A stretch of 64,000 nucleotides of DNA from assembly GCA_938045615.1 (NCBI GenBank), contig CALIBC010000226.1, forward strand, positions 55,438 to 119,437, written 5' to 3'. A program made the translations under genes and the position numbers. This document shows, piece by piece, positions 17,415-25,277 of the stretch. Under the pieces are notes generated by a model, which was not told where the DNA came from, searched no databases, and saw only the letters and a list, made by a program, of their open reading frames with translations. Source of the stretch: an uncultured Clostridia bacterium. GTDB lineage: Bacteria; Bacillota; Clostridia; Peptostreptococcales; Anaerovoracaceae. The number at the start of each line of letters is the position of its first letter. The stretch's first letter is position 1.

Positions 17415-17442
17415 GGGCTGTGGGCATGCCACAGTCCTTTTT
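17415..17442 (+). terminator. Riboswitch expression-platform terminator
   Basis: A 9-bp stem (17415-17423 with 17429-17437, GGGCTGTGG / CCACAGTCC with one G-T wobble, 5-base loop) is followed directly by TTTTT. It lies about 60 bases after the B12 box, the normal place for a ligand-controlled intrinsic terminator. Confidence 0.8.
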
Positions 17443-17533
17443 ATGGTAGTAAGGGACAGGTTTTGGAAAAACTGTGGAAGCCCCAATTGCTTTTCATTCT
17501 TTTTTCATTTTGGGGCAGGACCCGTCACCCTGC

Positions 17534-17563
17534 TCCATTTTGTTTTGAAAAAATGGATTTTTT
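17534..17563 (+). terminator. Second terminator-like hairpin in the riboswitch leader
   Basis: TCCATTTT (17534-17541) pairs with AAAATGGA (17550-17557), then comes a T run to 17563. Two more hairpins precede it: 17480-17486 with 17510-17516, and GCAGG 17515-17519 with CCTGC 17529-17533. The stem is AT-rich, so strength is uncertain. It lies between the riboswitch terminator and the DUF4430 gene and would add a second block to read-through. Confidence 0.45.
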
Positions 17564-17669
17564 GTATGGGTGTCAGGAAAACGGGTGTACATGGTACTTA
17601 GGGTAAAGAAGCACAGGCCTACACGGATTTTACGGAAAAAGAAAAAATGAGTAGAGAAGGTATATAAAA

Positions 17670-18212
17670 ATGCAGGATGAATTGTTGAAGAAGAGCGGGA
17701 AAAAGAAACGCAGAAAAGTGGCGATATTGCTAATTTTGACGGTGTTTGCCGTCATGGCGGCAGTGACTGTGAAATTGAGAACTGAAAGGGATGTCACGCC
17801 GCATCCTGCGGGCAAGGCGGCGGGCAGAGCGACGATATCGATTCAATGCAAGGAGCTTGTAAACGATTTTTCCAAACTGAAAAATAAAAATCTGAAAAAA
17901 TATATTCCAAAGGATGGAATGATTTTAAAAAAGACGATGATAGATATCAAAAAGGGCACTACCGCCTATGATGTGCTCAAACAGGCCTGCGGAGAAAACG
18001 ACATAGCCTTTATAAAGGAACAAAAAGTGGGCTATTCAGGAGTGTATATCAAGTCACTGGGGCATCTTGCGGAATTTGATGCAGGCAAAAAGAGCGGATG
18101 GATGTACAGCGTCAACGGGAAGCACCCCAATCTGTCCTGCTCGCAATACAAAGTCAAAAACAGGGATAAGATCCTGTGGCATTATGTCGTGGACTACAAT
18201 AGTAAGAATTAG
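17670..18212 (+). CDS. Membrane-anchored DUF4430 protein (transcobalamin beta-domain-like)
   Basis: The 180-residue protein has a Lys/Arg-rich cytosolic start, one membrane segment (about residues 17-35) without a lipobox, and an extracellular DUF4430 domain (about 50-178). The domain shows KGTTAYDVLKQACGEN, SGWMYSVNGKHPN and DKILWHYVV. DUF4430 is the beta domain of transcobalamin/intrinsic factor. In bacteria it occurs alone or with toroid repeats and other surface modules. It is the first gene after the cobalamin riboswitch, which supports a role in capturing B12 on the cell surface. Binding itself is inference. Confidence 0.82.
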   Translation: MQDELLKKSGKKKRRKVAILLILTVFAVMAAVTVKLRTERDVTPHPAGKAAGRATISIQCKELVNDFSKLKNKNLKKYIPKDGMILKKTMIDIKKGTTAYDVLKQACGENDIAFIKEQKVGYSGVYIKSLGHLAEFDAGKKSGWMYSVNGKHPNLSCSQYKVKNRDKILWHYVVDYNSKN

Positions 18213-18322
18213 GCAAGGCAGCACGGGAGATTTATATATACATTCTGAGGTATGAGGGGTGCAAAATTCCACGGTCATGCTTGAGTTTAAGAAGTGATTT
18301 TTTTATAATATACTTGACATGT

Positions 18323-18346
18323 CCACAAAGATCTTGACCTTTGTGG
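18323..18346 (+). promoter_or_regulatory. Perfect inverted repeat upstream of the helicase gene
   Basis: CCACAAAG (18323-18330) and CTTTGTGG (18339-18346) form an exact 8-bp inverted repeat with an 8-base spacer. It begins 4 bases after a TTGACA (18314-18319) and lies 100 bases before the helicase start. I could not find a matching -10 box. It may be a regulator operator or a leader hairpin. Confidence 0.4.
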
Positions 18347-18445
18347 AAACGATTTCTTTTGGTTTAGCTGTTGCCCTATAGAAGCGGAGGATTCCGAAGG
18401 TGCCCCCGTAAGAGCGATAGCATGGTTTGAAGACGGAGAACACAG

Positions 18446-20674
18446 ATGAGCTTTGATGATTTGAATCCCAAACAGCGTGAGGCGGTTGAACACATGGACG
18501 GGCCGCTTCTGATCCTTGCGGGCGCAGGATCGGGAAAGACAGGAACGATGACCCACAGAATCGCGTATATGCTTGAATGCGGAGTCTCGCCGTTTTCGAT
18601 CTTGGCGGTGACATTTACAAACAAGGCCGCAAAGGAGATGAAAGTAAGAGTGGAAGATCTGGTGGGCGCAGTGGCAAATGAGATGTGGATAATGACATTC
18701 CATTCTTTGTGCCTGCGTATTTTGCGTATTTATCCTGAAATCGTGGGATATGAAAAAAACTTTGTCATATACGATACCGCCGACCAGAAAACTCTGGTAA
18801 AAAACATCATCAAGGAAAAGGGGATCAGCGAAAGGGAATTTACTCCTCAGTATCTGCTTTCGGCAATCAGCTCATGCAAGGAAAAGAAAATGACGCCGGA
18901 AAAGTATATCGAAACTATGGATGACAACTATAAGACCAAGGCGATTGGCACGGTGTACAAGGAATACTGCGCAAGGATGAAAAAAAACAATGCCATGGAT
19001 TTTGACGATATACTGCTGAACTGCGTGTTGCTTTTTGAGAAAGATGAAGAGGTTTTGCTTAAATACCAAAATCGCTTCAGGTACATAATGGTGGATGAGT
19101 ATCAGGACACGAACAGGATACAGTATGAACTCATACATATGCTTGCGGACAGGCATCACAATCTCTGCGTAGTGGGAGACGACGATCAATGCATATACCA
19201 GTGGCGTGGCGCGGATATACGGAACATATTGGAGTTTGAGAGAGATTTTAAAGAGGCAAAGATCATCAAACTTGAGCAAAACTATAGATCAAAGGCCAAT
19301 ATTTTGGCGGCGGCGTATTCGGTAATCAAAAATAACAGTAGCAGAAAGTCGAAAAAACTCTGGACAGCGCAGGAAAAAGGCGAAAAAATAAGGTACTTCA
19401 GGGCGGATACCGATAAGGAAGAAGCGTCCGCAATAGCAAGACAGATATTCATGATGCAGGAAAAAGGCAGAAAATTCACCGATTTTGCCATACTATACAG
19501 GACAAACGCCCAGTCAAGATTGTTTGAGGCGAGTTTGTCAGCGCTCGGGGTGCCCTACAGGGTCTTGTCCGGTATGCGCTATTACGACAGAAAAGAAATC
19601 AAGGATATGATTGCTTACATGCGCCTTGTGGTCAACCCGGAAGACGATCTTTCTTTGAACAGGATTATAAACGAACCCAAAAGGGGCATGGGCGAGAAAA
19701 CCGTGGAAAAAATCAGAGCGTTTGCCGGCGTTCGCAGAGAGGGCATGTTGAAAGCTCTCGATGATGAGGATGTGCGGGAAACGCTTCCGGGCAAAGCCTA
19801 CGACAAGGTGATAGAACTCGTGGAGTGCCTTAAACTGTGCCGCGACGAACGTGAGAACCTCAGGGTTTCTGATATATATGACAATCTCCTTGTCAAGACG
19901 GGGTATTTGAAAGCATTGGAAGAATCTCGTTCGGTTGAAGCCGAGGCACGCATGGAGAACCTCATGGAATTCAAATCGGTAATATACGACTATGAGAACG
20001 AGACGGAGAATCCGACGATCGAGGATTTCATGGAAACTTTGACTCTGGCGGCGGAAGTGGATAATTACGATGAAACACAGGATGCCGTGACGCTTATGAC
20101 CATGCACAGTGCCAAAGGATTGGAATTTCCCGTGGTCTTTCTCCCCGGAATGGAGGACGGACTCTTCCCGGGCAACAAGGCGTTTGATAGCGTTTCCGGA
20201 ATGGAAGAAGAACGCAGGCTTTGCTATGTAGGCATGACCAGAGCCAAAGAACTTCTGTGTCTTTCAAGTGCAGGAGAACGGATGCGATACGGCAGGACGG
20301 AATATACAAGAGAGTCACAGTTTCTCAGAGAGCTTGACAAAACACTGCTGTCGGGGGATGCTGTTTATGAACCGAAGAAATACAGCGCCGGGTACGGAGC
20401 GGCATCCGGCCCCGGGGTTTCCACGGGGAGTGTGGACGGATATTCGCAAAAAGCATTCAAACCATATGATTACCTGAAGTATGCGACTGCGGAAACGCAA
20501 AAAAGCGTGAACAAAACAAATGTTAGTTTTGACGCCGGCGATAAGGTAAGCCACGCAAAATTTGGAGAGGGTCTTGTGATACAGGCAAACGATCGAATCG
20601 TCACGGTCGCCTTTGACAGCGTCGGGATAAAGAAATTGGCAAAAGACGTGGCGCCCATTGAGAAAATCAGGTAA
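18446..20674 (+). CDS. pcrA: ATP-dependent DNA helicase, UvrD/PcrA family
   Basis: This superfamily 1 3'-5' helicase acts in nucleotide excision repair and in removing recombinase or stalled RNA polymerase. The 742-residue product has Walker A AGAGSGKT ending at residue 32, Walker B VDEYQDTN, QNYRS (motif IV) and VTLMTMHSAKGLEFPVVF (motif V), plus ERRLCYVGMTRAK (motif VI). A C-terminal PcrA-type tail ends VSHAKFGEGLVIQ with a Tudor-like fold. Length fits PcrA. It is followed 47 bases later by ligA, a common pcrA-ligA pairing. Confidence 0.95.
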   Translation: MSFDDLNPKQREAVEHMDGPLLILAGAGSGKTGTMTHRIAYMLECGVSPFSILAVTFTNKAAKEMKVRVEDLVGAVANEMWIMTFHSLCLRILRIYPEIVGYEKNFVIYDTADQKTLVKNIIKEKGISEREFTPQYLLSAISSCKEKKMTPEKYIETMDDNYKTKAIGTVYKEYCARMKKNNAMDFDDILLNCVLLFEKDEEVLLKYQNRFRYIMVDEYQDTNRIQYELIHMLADRHHNLCVVGDDDQCIYQWRGADIRNILEFERDFKEAKIIKLEQNYRSKANILAAAYSVIKNNSSRKSKKLWTAQEKGEKIRYFRADTDKEEASAIARQIFMMQEKGRKFTDFAILYRTNAQSRLFEASLSALGVPYRVLSGMRYYDRKEIKDMIAYMRLVVNPEDDLSLNRIINEPKRGMGEKTVEKIRAFAGVRREGMLKALDDEDVRETLPGKAYDKVIELVECLKLCRDERENLRVSDIYDNLLVKTGYLKALEESRSVEAEARMENLMEFKSVIYDYENETENPTIEDFMETLTLAAEVDNYDETQDAVTLMTMHSAKGLEFPVVFLPGMEDGLFPGNKAFDSVSGMEEERRLCYVGMTRAKELLCLSSAGERMRYGRTEYTRESQFLRELDKTLLSGDAVYEPKKYSAGYGAASGPGVSTGSVDGYSQKAFKPYDYLKYATAETQKSVNKTNVSFDAGDKVSHAKFGEGLVIQANDRIVTVAFDSVGIKKLAKDVAPIEKIR

Positions 20675-20721
20675 GCGTGGTTGCCATCGGGCATTAAAAA
20701 AAGAAATCAAGGAATTCGCCT

Positions 20722-22806
20722 ATGGAAAAAAGAGAAAGAATGAGAAAACTCGTCGCAAGTTTGAACGAGGCGAGCATGGCATACTATCAGAAAGCACGGG
20801 AAATAATGTCTGATATGGAATACGACAGGTTGTATGATGAGCTTGCTGCGCTTGAAGAAGACACGGGGATAATATTGGCTTCCAGTCCGACGCAAAAAGT
20901 CGGATTTGAGGTTCTGTCGGGGCTTGTCAAAGAGGAGCATGCAAGTAGAATGCTTTCACTCGACAAGACAAAAGACGAAAATTTGCTGGCGAGTTGGCTC
21001 GGTGATCAAAAAGGTCTGCTCTCGTGGAAGCTCGACGGTCTGACCATAGTCCTCACGTATGAAAACGGAAAACTTGCAAAGGCGCTCACGCGTGGAGACG
21101 GCAATGTCGGCGAAGTGGTGACAAACAATGCGAAAACATTTGTAAACCTACCCGTGACCATTCCGTACAAAGGACGATTGGTTCTTAGGGGAGAGGCTGT
21201 AATAACGTATTCGGACTTCAGGAAAATAAACCGGCGCATAGAGGATGTAGATGCAAAGTACAAAAATCCGAGAAACTTATGCAGTGGTTCCGTCAGGCAA
21301 CTGGATCCGAAAATCACGGCAAGCCGCAATGTTCATTTTCTTGCATTTGCGCTTGTAGAAATCAGAAATGAGCGCTTGACCGGCGCACCGGCGAATGATC
21401 CGGGACGTGCCGCAGGGATGGTGACGGCGGCGCAAGAAGAGATGGATGCCGCCTCGCCGGATCTGTCCGAGTTCAAAAACAGCAATGAACAGCGCTTAAA
21501 ATGGTTGCGCGGGCAGGGATTTGAAGTCGTGGAATACAGAGAGGTCAGCGACAAGACGGTGGCGGAAACCGTACAGTGGTTCCGTGAGAGGGTGGAGAAA
21601 AACGATTTTCCGTCGGATGGACTCGTATTGCTGATGGATGACATAGCATACGGGCGCTCGCTCGGGAGTACGGCGAAATTTCCGCGAAATGCAATTGCAT
21701 TCAAATGGGCGGATCAAGAAGAAGAAACGACTTTGAGAGAAATAGAGTGGAGCGCTTCAAGAACGGGGCTGGTCAACCCGATCGCACTTTTTGATCCCGT
21801 GCAGCTTGAAGGAACCACAGTATCGAGGGCATCGCTTCACAATATAAGTATAATGGAGGAACTTGAGCTTGGCATCGGAGATCGTGTGCTGGTATACAAA
21901 GCCAACATGATAATCCCTCAGATAGCCAAAAATCTTACAAGAAGTGGCAAAATCACGCTCCCGTCCATCTGTCCCGTTTGCGGTAGAGAGCTTGAGCTAC
22001 GCGATGAGAATGCGGTAAAAACGCTTCACTGCCAAAATCCGCAATGTCCTGCAAAGCGGATAAAGAGTTTCACACTTTTTGTGTCCGGCAATGCAATGGA
22101 CATAGAAGGATTGAGCGAGGCGACACTGCAAAAATTCATTTCAATGGGCATAGTGAAAGAATTTGCTGATCTTTTTAGATTGCGGGGTCACAAAGAAGAA
22201 ATAGTCGGTATGGAAGGCTTCGGGGAAAAATCGTACAGAAATCTGATAGCTTCTGTGGAAAAAGCCGCACACACTTCTGCGGGGAAACTGCTCTATGCTC
22301 TCGGAATAGCCGGTATAGGCGCCGCAAACGCCAAACTCATAGCCGATTCATGCGCCGGAAATTGGAAGAAAATAGAGACGCTTAAGAAAGAGGATCTTGT
22401 TGTTATAGATGGGATCGGAGATGTGATGGCCGATGCTTTTGTAAAGTATTTTGCCGACCCGGACAATCGGAAAGCGTTGGAATCATTGCTGGAGTTTTTG
22501 GACATTGAAGAAAATACGGATGAAAAACAGGACTTTTTCAGCGGGATAACCTTTGTGATAACCGGAACTCTGTCAGGTTACGAAAACAGAGGAGAGTTGA
22601 AAGCGGCGATAGAACGGGCAGGCGGCAAGGTGGCGGGCTCTGTAAGCGGCGGCACGGATTATTTGATAAATAACGATCTGAAGTCCACGTCCGGAAAAAA
22701 CAAGAAAGCAATTGAACTTGGTACGGAGATAATAGACGAGAATACGGTCACAAGGTGGCTTGCCGCCGGAAAGAGACCCATGGGAAAGAAAAAGCGACAC
22801 ACCTGA
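20722..22806 (+). CDS. ligA: NAD-dependent DNA ligase
   Basis: LigA seals nicks in replication and repair using NAD+. The 694-residue product has the adenylation Lys in WKLDG (K103), an OB domain, a four-Cys zinc finger (CPVCG and CQNPQCP at about 420-445), tandem helix-hairpin-helix motifs (about 470-580) and a C-terminal BRCT domain (GITFVITGTLSGYENRGELK). Length is typical. It forms an operon with pcrA, as in many Firmicutes. Confidence 0.97.
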   Translation: MEKRERMRKLVASLNEASMAYYQKAREIMSDMEYDRLYDELAALEEDTGIILASSPTQKVGFEVLSGLVKEEHASRMLSLDKTKDENLLASWLGDQKGLLSWKLDGLTIVLTYENGKLAKALTRGDGNVGEVVTNNAKTFVNLPVTIPYKGRLVLRGEAVITYSDFRKINRRIEDVDAKYKNPRNLCSGSVRQLDPKITASRNVHFLAFALVEIRNERLTGAPANDPGRAAGMVTAAQEEMDAASPDLSEFKNSNEQRLKWLRGQGFEVVEYREVSDKTVAETVQWFRERVEKNDFPSDGLVLLMDDIAYGRSLGSTAKFPRNAIAFKWADQEEETTLREIEWSASRTGLVNPIALFDPVQLEGTTVSRASLHNISIMEELELGIGDRVLVYKANMIIPQIAKNLTRSGKITLPSICPVCGRELELRDENAVKTLHCQNPQCPAKRIKSFTLFVSGNAMDIEGLSEATLQKFISMGIVKEFADLFRLRGHKEEIVGMEGFGEKSYRNLIASVEKAAHTSAGKLLYALGIAGIGAANAKLIADSCAGNWKKIETLKKEDLVVIDGIGDVMADAFVKYFADPDNRKALESLLEFLDIEENTDEKQDFFSGITFVITGTLSGYENRGELKAAIERAGGKVAGSVSGGTDYLINNDLKSTSGKNKKAIELGTEIIDENTVTRWLAAGKRPMGKKKRHT

Positions 22807-22866
22807 CGTCCAATAATGCGGCAAGAGTATTATCGGATGACAAAAATGCAGTAAGGGTATTATGGA

Positions 22867-23868
22867 ATGAAAAAGTTGAAAATCGGAAAACTGGACAGTG
22901 ATATTCTGGAAAAACTCGTGTTGGACAGGATTGAATTTAAAAGACCGGAAGTTCGGATCGGTGCGGGCGTGGGAGAAGACTGCGCGGTGATAGATTTTGG
23001 GAATTATGATTGCGTGGTTTCGACCGACCCAATCACCGCATCGGTTCGGGATATAGGCAGGCTTTCTATTCATATTTCATGCAACGATATCGCAAGCGAC
23101 GGGATTCAACCGCTTGGGATAACGCTGGCGGTTATGCTTCCTGAGGGTAGCACTCAGGAGGATTTGACGATGATAATGGATCAGGCGGCACAGGCGGCTA
23201 AGGCGGCGCAGGTTCAGATCGTCGGGGGTCATACCGAGGTCACGCCGGCGGTAAAACAACCTGTCATCGTTTCCACAGCCTTGGGTCGTGTATTAGCCGG
23301 AAAATCGGCAAATGCCAAGAATATGCGAGAAAACGATCTTATTTTGCTGACAAAAAACGCAGGTCTTGAGGGAACCGGAATAATAGCATCCGATCGCGAA
23401 GATGAACTGAAAAACATTTTAAGTCAGCATGAAATCGATCGAGCCAAGAGAATGCTTGAAGATGTGAGCGTTGTCAAGGAGGGTATTATCGCAGGTGAGA
23501 TAGGAACGTCCGGTATGCACGACGTGACAGAGGGCGGCGTATACGGAGCCGTATGGGAAATGTGCAAACTGGCATCAATGGGCGCCGAAATTCATAGGGA
23601 AAAAATCTTTATCGACCCCGTGACTGAAAAAATAGCGGATCACTTTGAAATAAACCCAATGCGCTTGATATCCAGCGGTTGCATGCTTATAGTCGCCGGA
23701 AGAAAACAGGCGGTCTCCATAATTTCAAAATGCAAGAAGGAAGGGATCAGGGTTTCGGTGATAGGGGAAGTCCGTGCGAAAGAAAACGGGGTAAAGGTTC
23801 TTTCGGAAAAGGGCGAGTTGTCGGAGATCGCACCGCCCGAGGCGGATGAGTTGTATAAGGTCATATGA
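22867..23868 (+). CDS. AIR synthase-related / HypE-like protein
   Basis: The 333-residue protein has the PurM/HypE/ThiL two-domain fold: GAGVGEDCAVIDFGN near residue 32, STDPITA, CNDIASDGIQPLG, IVGGHTEV near residue 118 and SSGCMLIVA near the end. It lacks the C-terminal Cys-containing tail that HypE uses for carbamoyl transfer and has no hydrogenase genes nearby. Lone HypE-like AIR synthase family proteins of unknown substrate are frequent in Clostridia. Its stop overlaps the next start (ATGA), so it is coupled to the DNA glycosylase gene. Confidence 0.8.
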   Translation: MKKLKIGKLDSDILEKLVLDRIEFKRPEVRIGAGVGEDCAVIDFGNYDCVVSTDPITASVRDIGRLSIHISCNDIASDGIQPLGITLAVMLPEGSTQEDLTMIMDQAAQAAKAAQVQIVGGHTEVTPAVKQPVIVSTALGRVLAGKSANAKNMRENDLILLTKNAGLEGTGIIASDREDELKNILSQHEIDRAKRMLEDVSVVKEGIIAGEIGTSGMHDVTEGGVYGAVWEMCKLASMGAEIHREKIFIDPVTEKIADHFEINPMRLISSGCMLIVAGRKQAVSIISKCKKEGIRVSVIGEVRAKENGVKVLSEKGELSEIAPPEADELYKVI

Positions 23869-24830
23869 GCATGAAAAAAAGCAAGAGCGGCTTAAAAAAC
23901 AATGGTGCGTTAGAAAACAATGCTGTCTGCAGCCATACGGCGTATGGTTTAAAGGATTTCAATCTGACACATGTGTTTGAGTGCGGGCAGTGTTTTCGCA
24001 ATCGAAAACTTGCTGAAAATGAGTATCTGGTTGCGGCATCGGACAGGATCGTGACCATGCGGATCCAAAGACCGGAGGAAAGCGGGAGATGTGAGAGTGC
24101 CGAAACTCATGTGAACTTGGAAATCTCACCGTGCACGGCCGAGGAGTTTGAGGGCTTCTGGAAGAAGTATCTCGACCTTGACAGGGATTACGGCGCGATA
24201 AAAAAACGCCTTTGCAAAGATGATGAGGTAATGAGGGAGGCGGTGCATTACGGTTATGGGATACGGATTCTCGGACAGGATCTTTGGGAGACGATAATTT
24301 CCTTTATCATTTCCCAGAACAACAATATTCCAAGGATCAAAGGATGCATAGAAAGGCTTTGCGAACTTGCTGGAAAGAGGCTTGACTCTAAACTTCCGCA
24401 CATTGATTTTGAGGGTGGAACGGATTTGCGCCCTTATGCGTTCCCGACCGCAGAGGAGATTGCCGGATTGACGCTCGAGGACCTTTCGGGCGTAAGGCTC
24501 GGATACAGAGCAAAATACATACTGTCGGTATCGCAGGCAATCATGGAAAACGGTCTGCCGGAATCGGAAGAAGAACTGCTGAAACTTATGGGAGTAGGGC
24601 CGAAAGTGGCAAATTGTATCCTTTTATTCGGAATGGCGAAGTATAAAAGCTTTCCGATAGATGTTTGGGTGAAAAAGGTGATGCACGAGCTGTATGGATT
24701 GAGACAGGGCGATATGCAAGAAATGAAGAGCTTTGCCGCTGAGCACTTCGGAAATCTCGGGGGATTTGCACAGCAATACCTGTTTTTCTATATGCGTGAC
24801 AAAGAAAGCACAGCCCCACAAGGAAAGTAA
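23865..24830 (+). CDS. 8-oxoguanine DNA glycosylase, OGG1-type
   Basis: The 321-residue protein resembles OGG1 and removes oxidised guanine from DNA. It shows FECGQCFRN at the N-terminal domain, SQNNNIPRIKGCIERLCE (mammalian OGG1 has a similar NNNIARI segment), and the helix-hairpin-helix GVGPKVANC with the nucleophilic Lys (K247) followed by the catalytic Asp (D266) in FPIDVWV. No iron-sulfur Cys cluster is present, so it is not a MutY/Nth type. It overlaps the preceding gene by four bases. A methyladenine or thymine glycosylase is a less likely alternative. Confidence 0.87.
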   Translation: MSMKKSKSGLKNNGALENNAVCSHTAYGLKDFNLTHVFECGQCFRNRKLAENEYLVAASDRIVTMRIQRPEESGRCESAETHVNLEISPCTAEEFEGFWKKYLDLDRDYGAIKKRLCKDDEVMREAVHYGYGIRILGQDLWETIISFIISQNNNIPRIKGCIERLCELAGKRLDSKLPHIDFEGGTDLRPYAFPTAEEIAGLTLEDLSGVRLGYRAKYILSVSQAIMENGLPESEEELLKLMGVGPKVANCILLFGMAKYKSFPIDVWVKKVMHELYGLRQGDMQEMKSFAAEHFGNLGGFAQQYLFFYMRDKESTAPQGK

Positions 24831-24873
24831 CCCCCTGGCAATGTGTACTTTTGATGAAAAATGAAAATTGTGC

Positions 24874-24902
24874 TTGACATCCATTCTTACAAGTAGTACA
24901 TT
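24874..24902 (+). promoter_or_regulatory. groESL promoter
   Basis: TTGACA (24874-24879) and TACATT (24897-24902) are 17 bases apart, just upstream of the CIRCE element. This is the standard arrangement of an HrcA-repressed vegetative promoter. Confidence 0.8.
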
Positions 24903-24913
24903 ATACACAGTGG

Positions 24914-24940
24914 TTAGCACTCATAACGGATGAGTGCTAA
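24914..24940 (+). promoter_or_regulatory. CIRCE operator (HrcA binding site)
   Basis: TTAGCACTC (24914-24922), a 9-base spacer, and GAGTGCTAA (24932-24940) form an exact CIRCE inverted repeat. HrcA binds it to repress groESL in the absence of heat stress. It lies between the promoter and groES. The hrcA gene itself is not in the window. Confidence 0.97.
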
Positions 24941-24979
24941 TAATAAACAAAAAGATGAGACGATATGGAGGTATTTATA

Positions 24980-25258
24980 ATGAGTTTTGGTATCAAACCG
25001 CTTGGAAACAGAGTTGCATTGAAAAAGCTTGAGGCAGAGGAAAAGACATCGGGTGGAATCATTCTTACAAGTTCCGCAAAGGAAGCGCCGCAGGTTGCTG
25101 AAGTCGTTGCGGCAGGCCCGGGAAGCAAGGATGAGCCGATGGAGCTTAAAGTGGGGGACAAAGTTGTGTTTTCCAAGTATGCCGGAACGGACATCAAGTT
25201 TGAGGGCGAAGAATACACGATTATGAGCCAAGATGATATTCTGGCTATTGTAGAGTAA
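24980..25258 (+). CDS. groES: Co-chaperonin GroES
   Basis: GroES caps the GroEL folding chamber. I place the start at ATG 24980 (MSFGIKPLGNRVALKK), eight bases after TGGAGG; the ATG 15 bases earlier overlaps that site. The 92-residue product has the mobile loop region EEKTSGGIILTSSAKEAP and ends in YTIMSQDDILAIVE. It is under CIRCE control and precedes groEL. Confidence 0.97.
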   Translation: MSFGIKPLGNRVALKKLEAEEKTSGGIILTSSAKEAPQVAEVVAAGPGSKDEPMELKVGDKVVFSKYAGTDIKFEGEEYTIMSQDDILAIVE

Positions 25259-25277
25259 ACAAAGGGGAGATGATAAA

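Noticed and set aside
22807..22866. Extra promoter or riboswitch between ligA and the HypE-like gene
   Set aside because: Only 60 bases with a short repeat (AATGCGGCAAGAGTATTA and AATGCAGTAAGGGTATTA); too short and no known motif.
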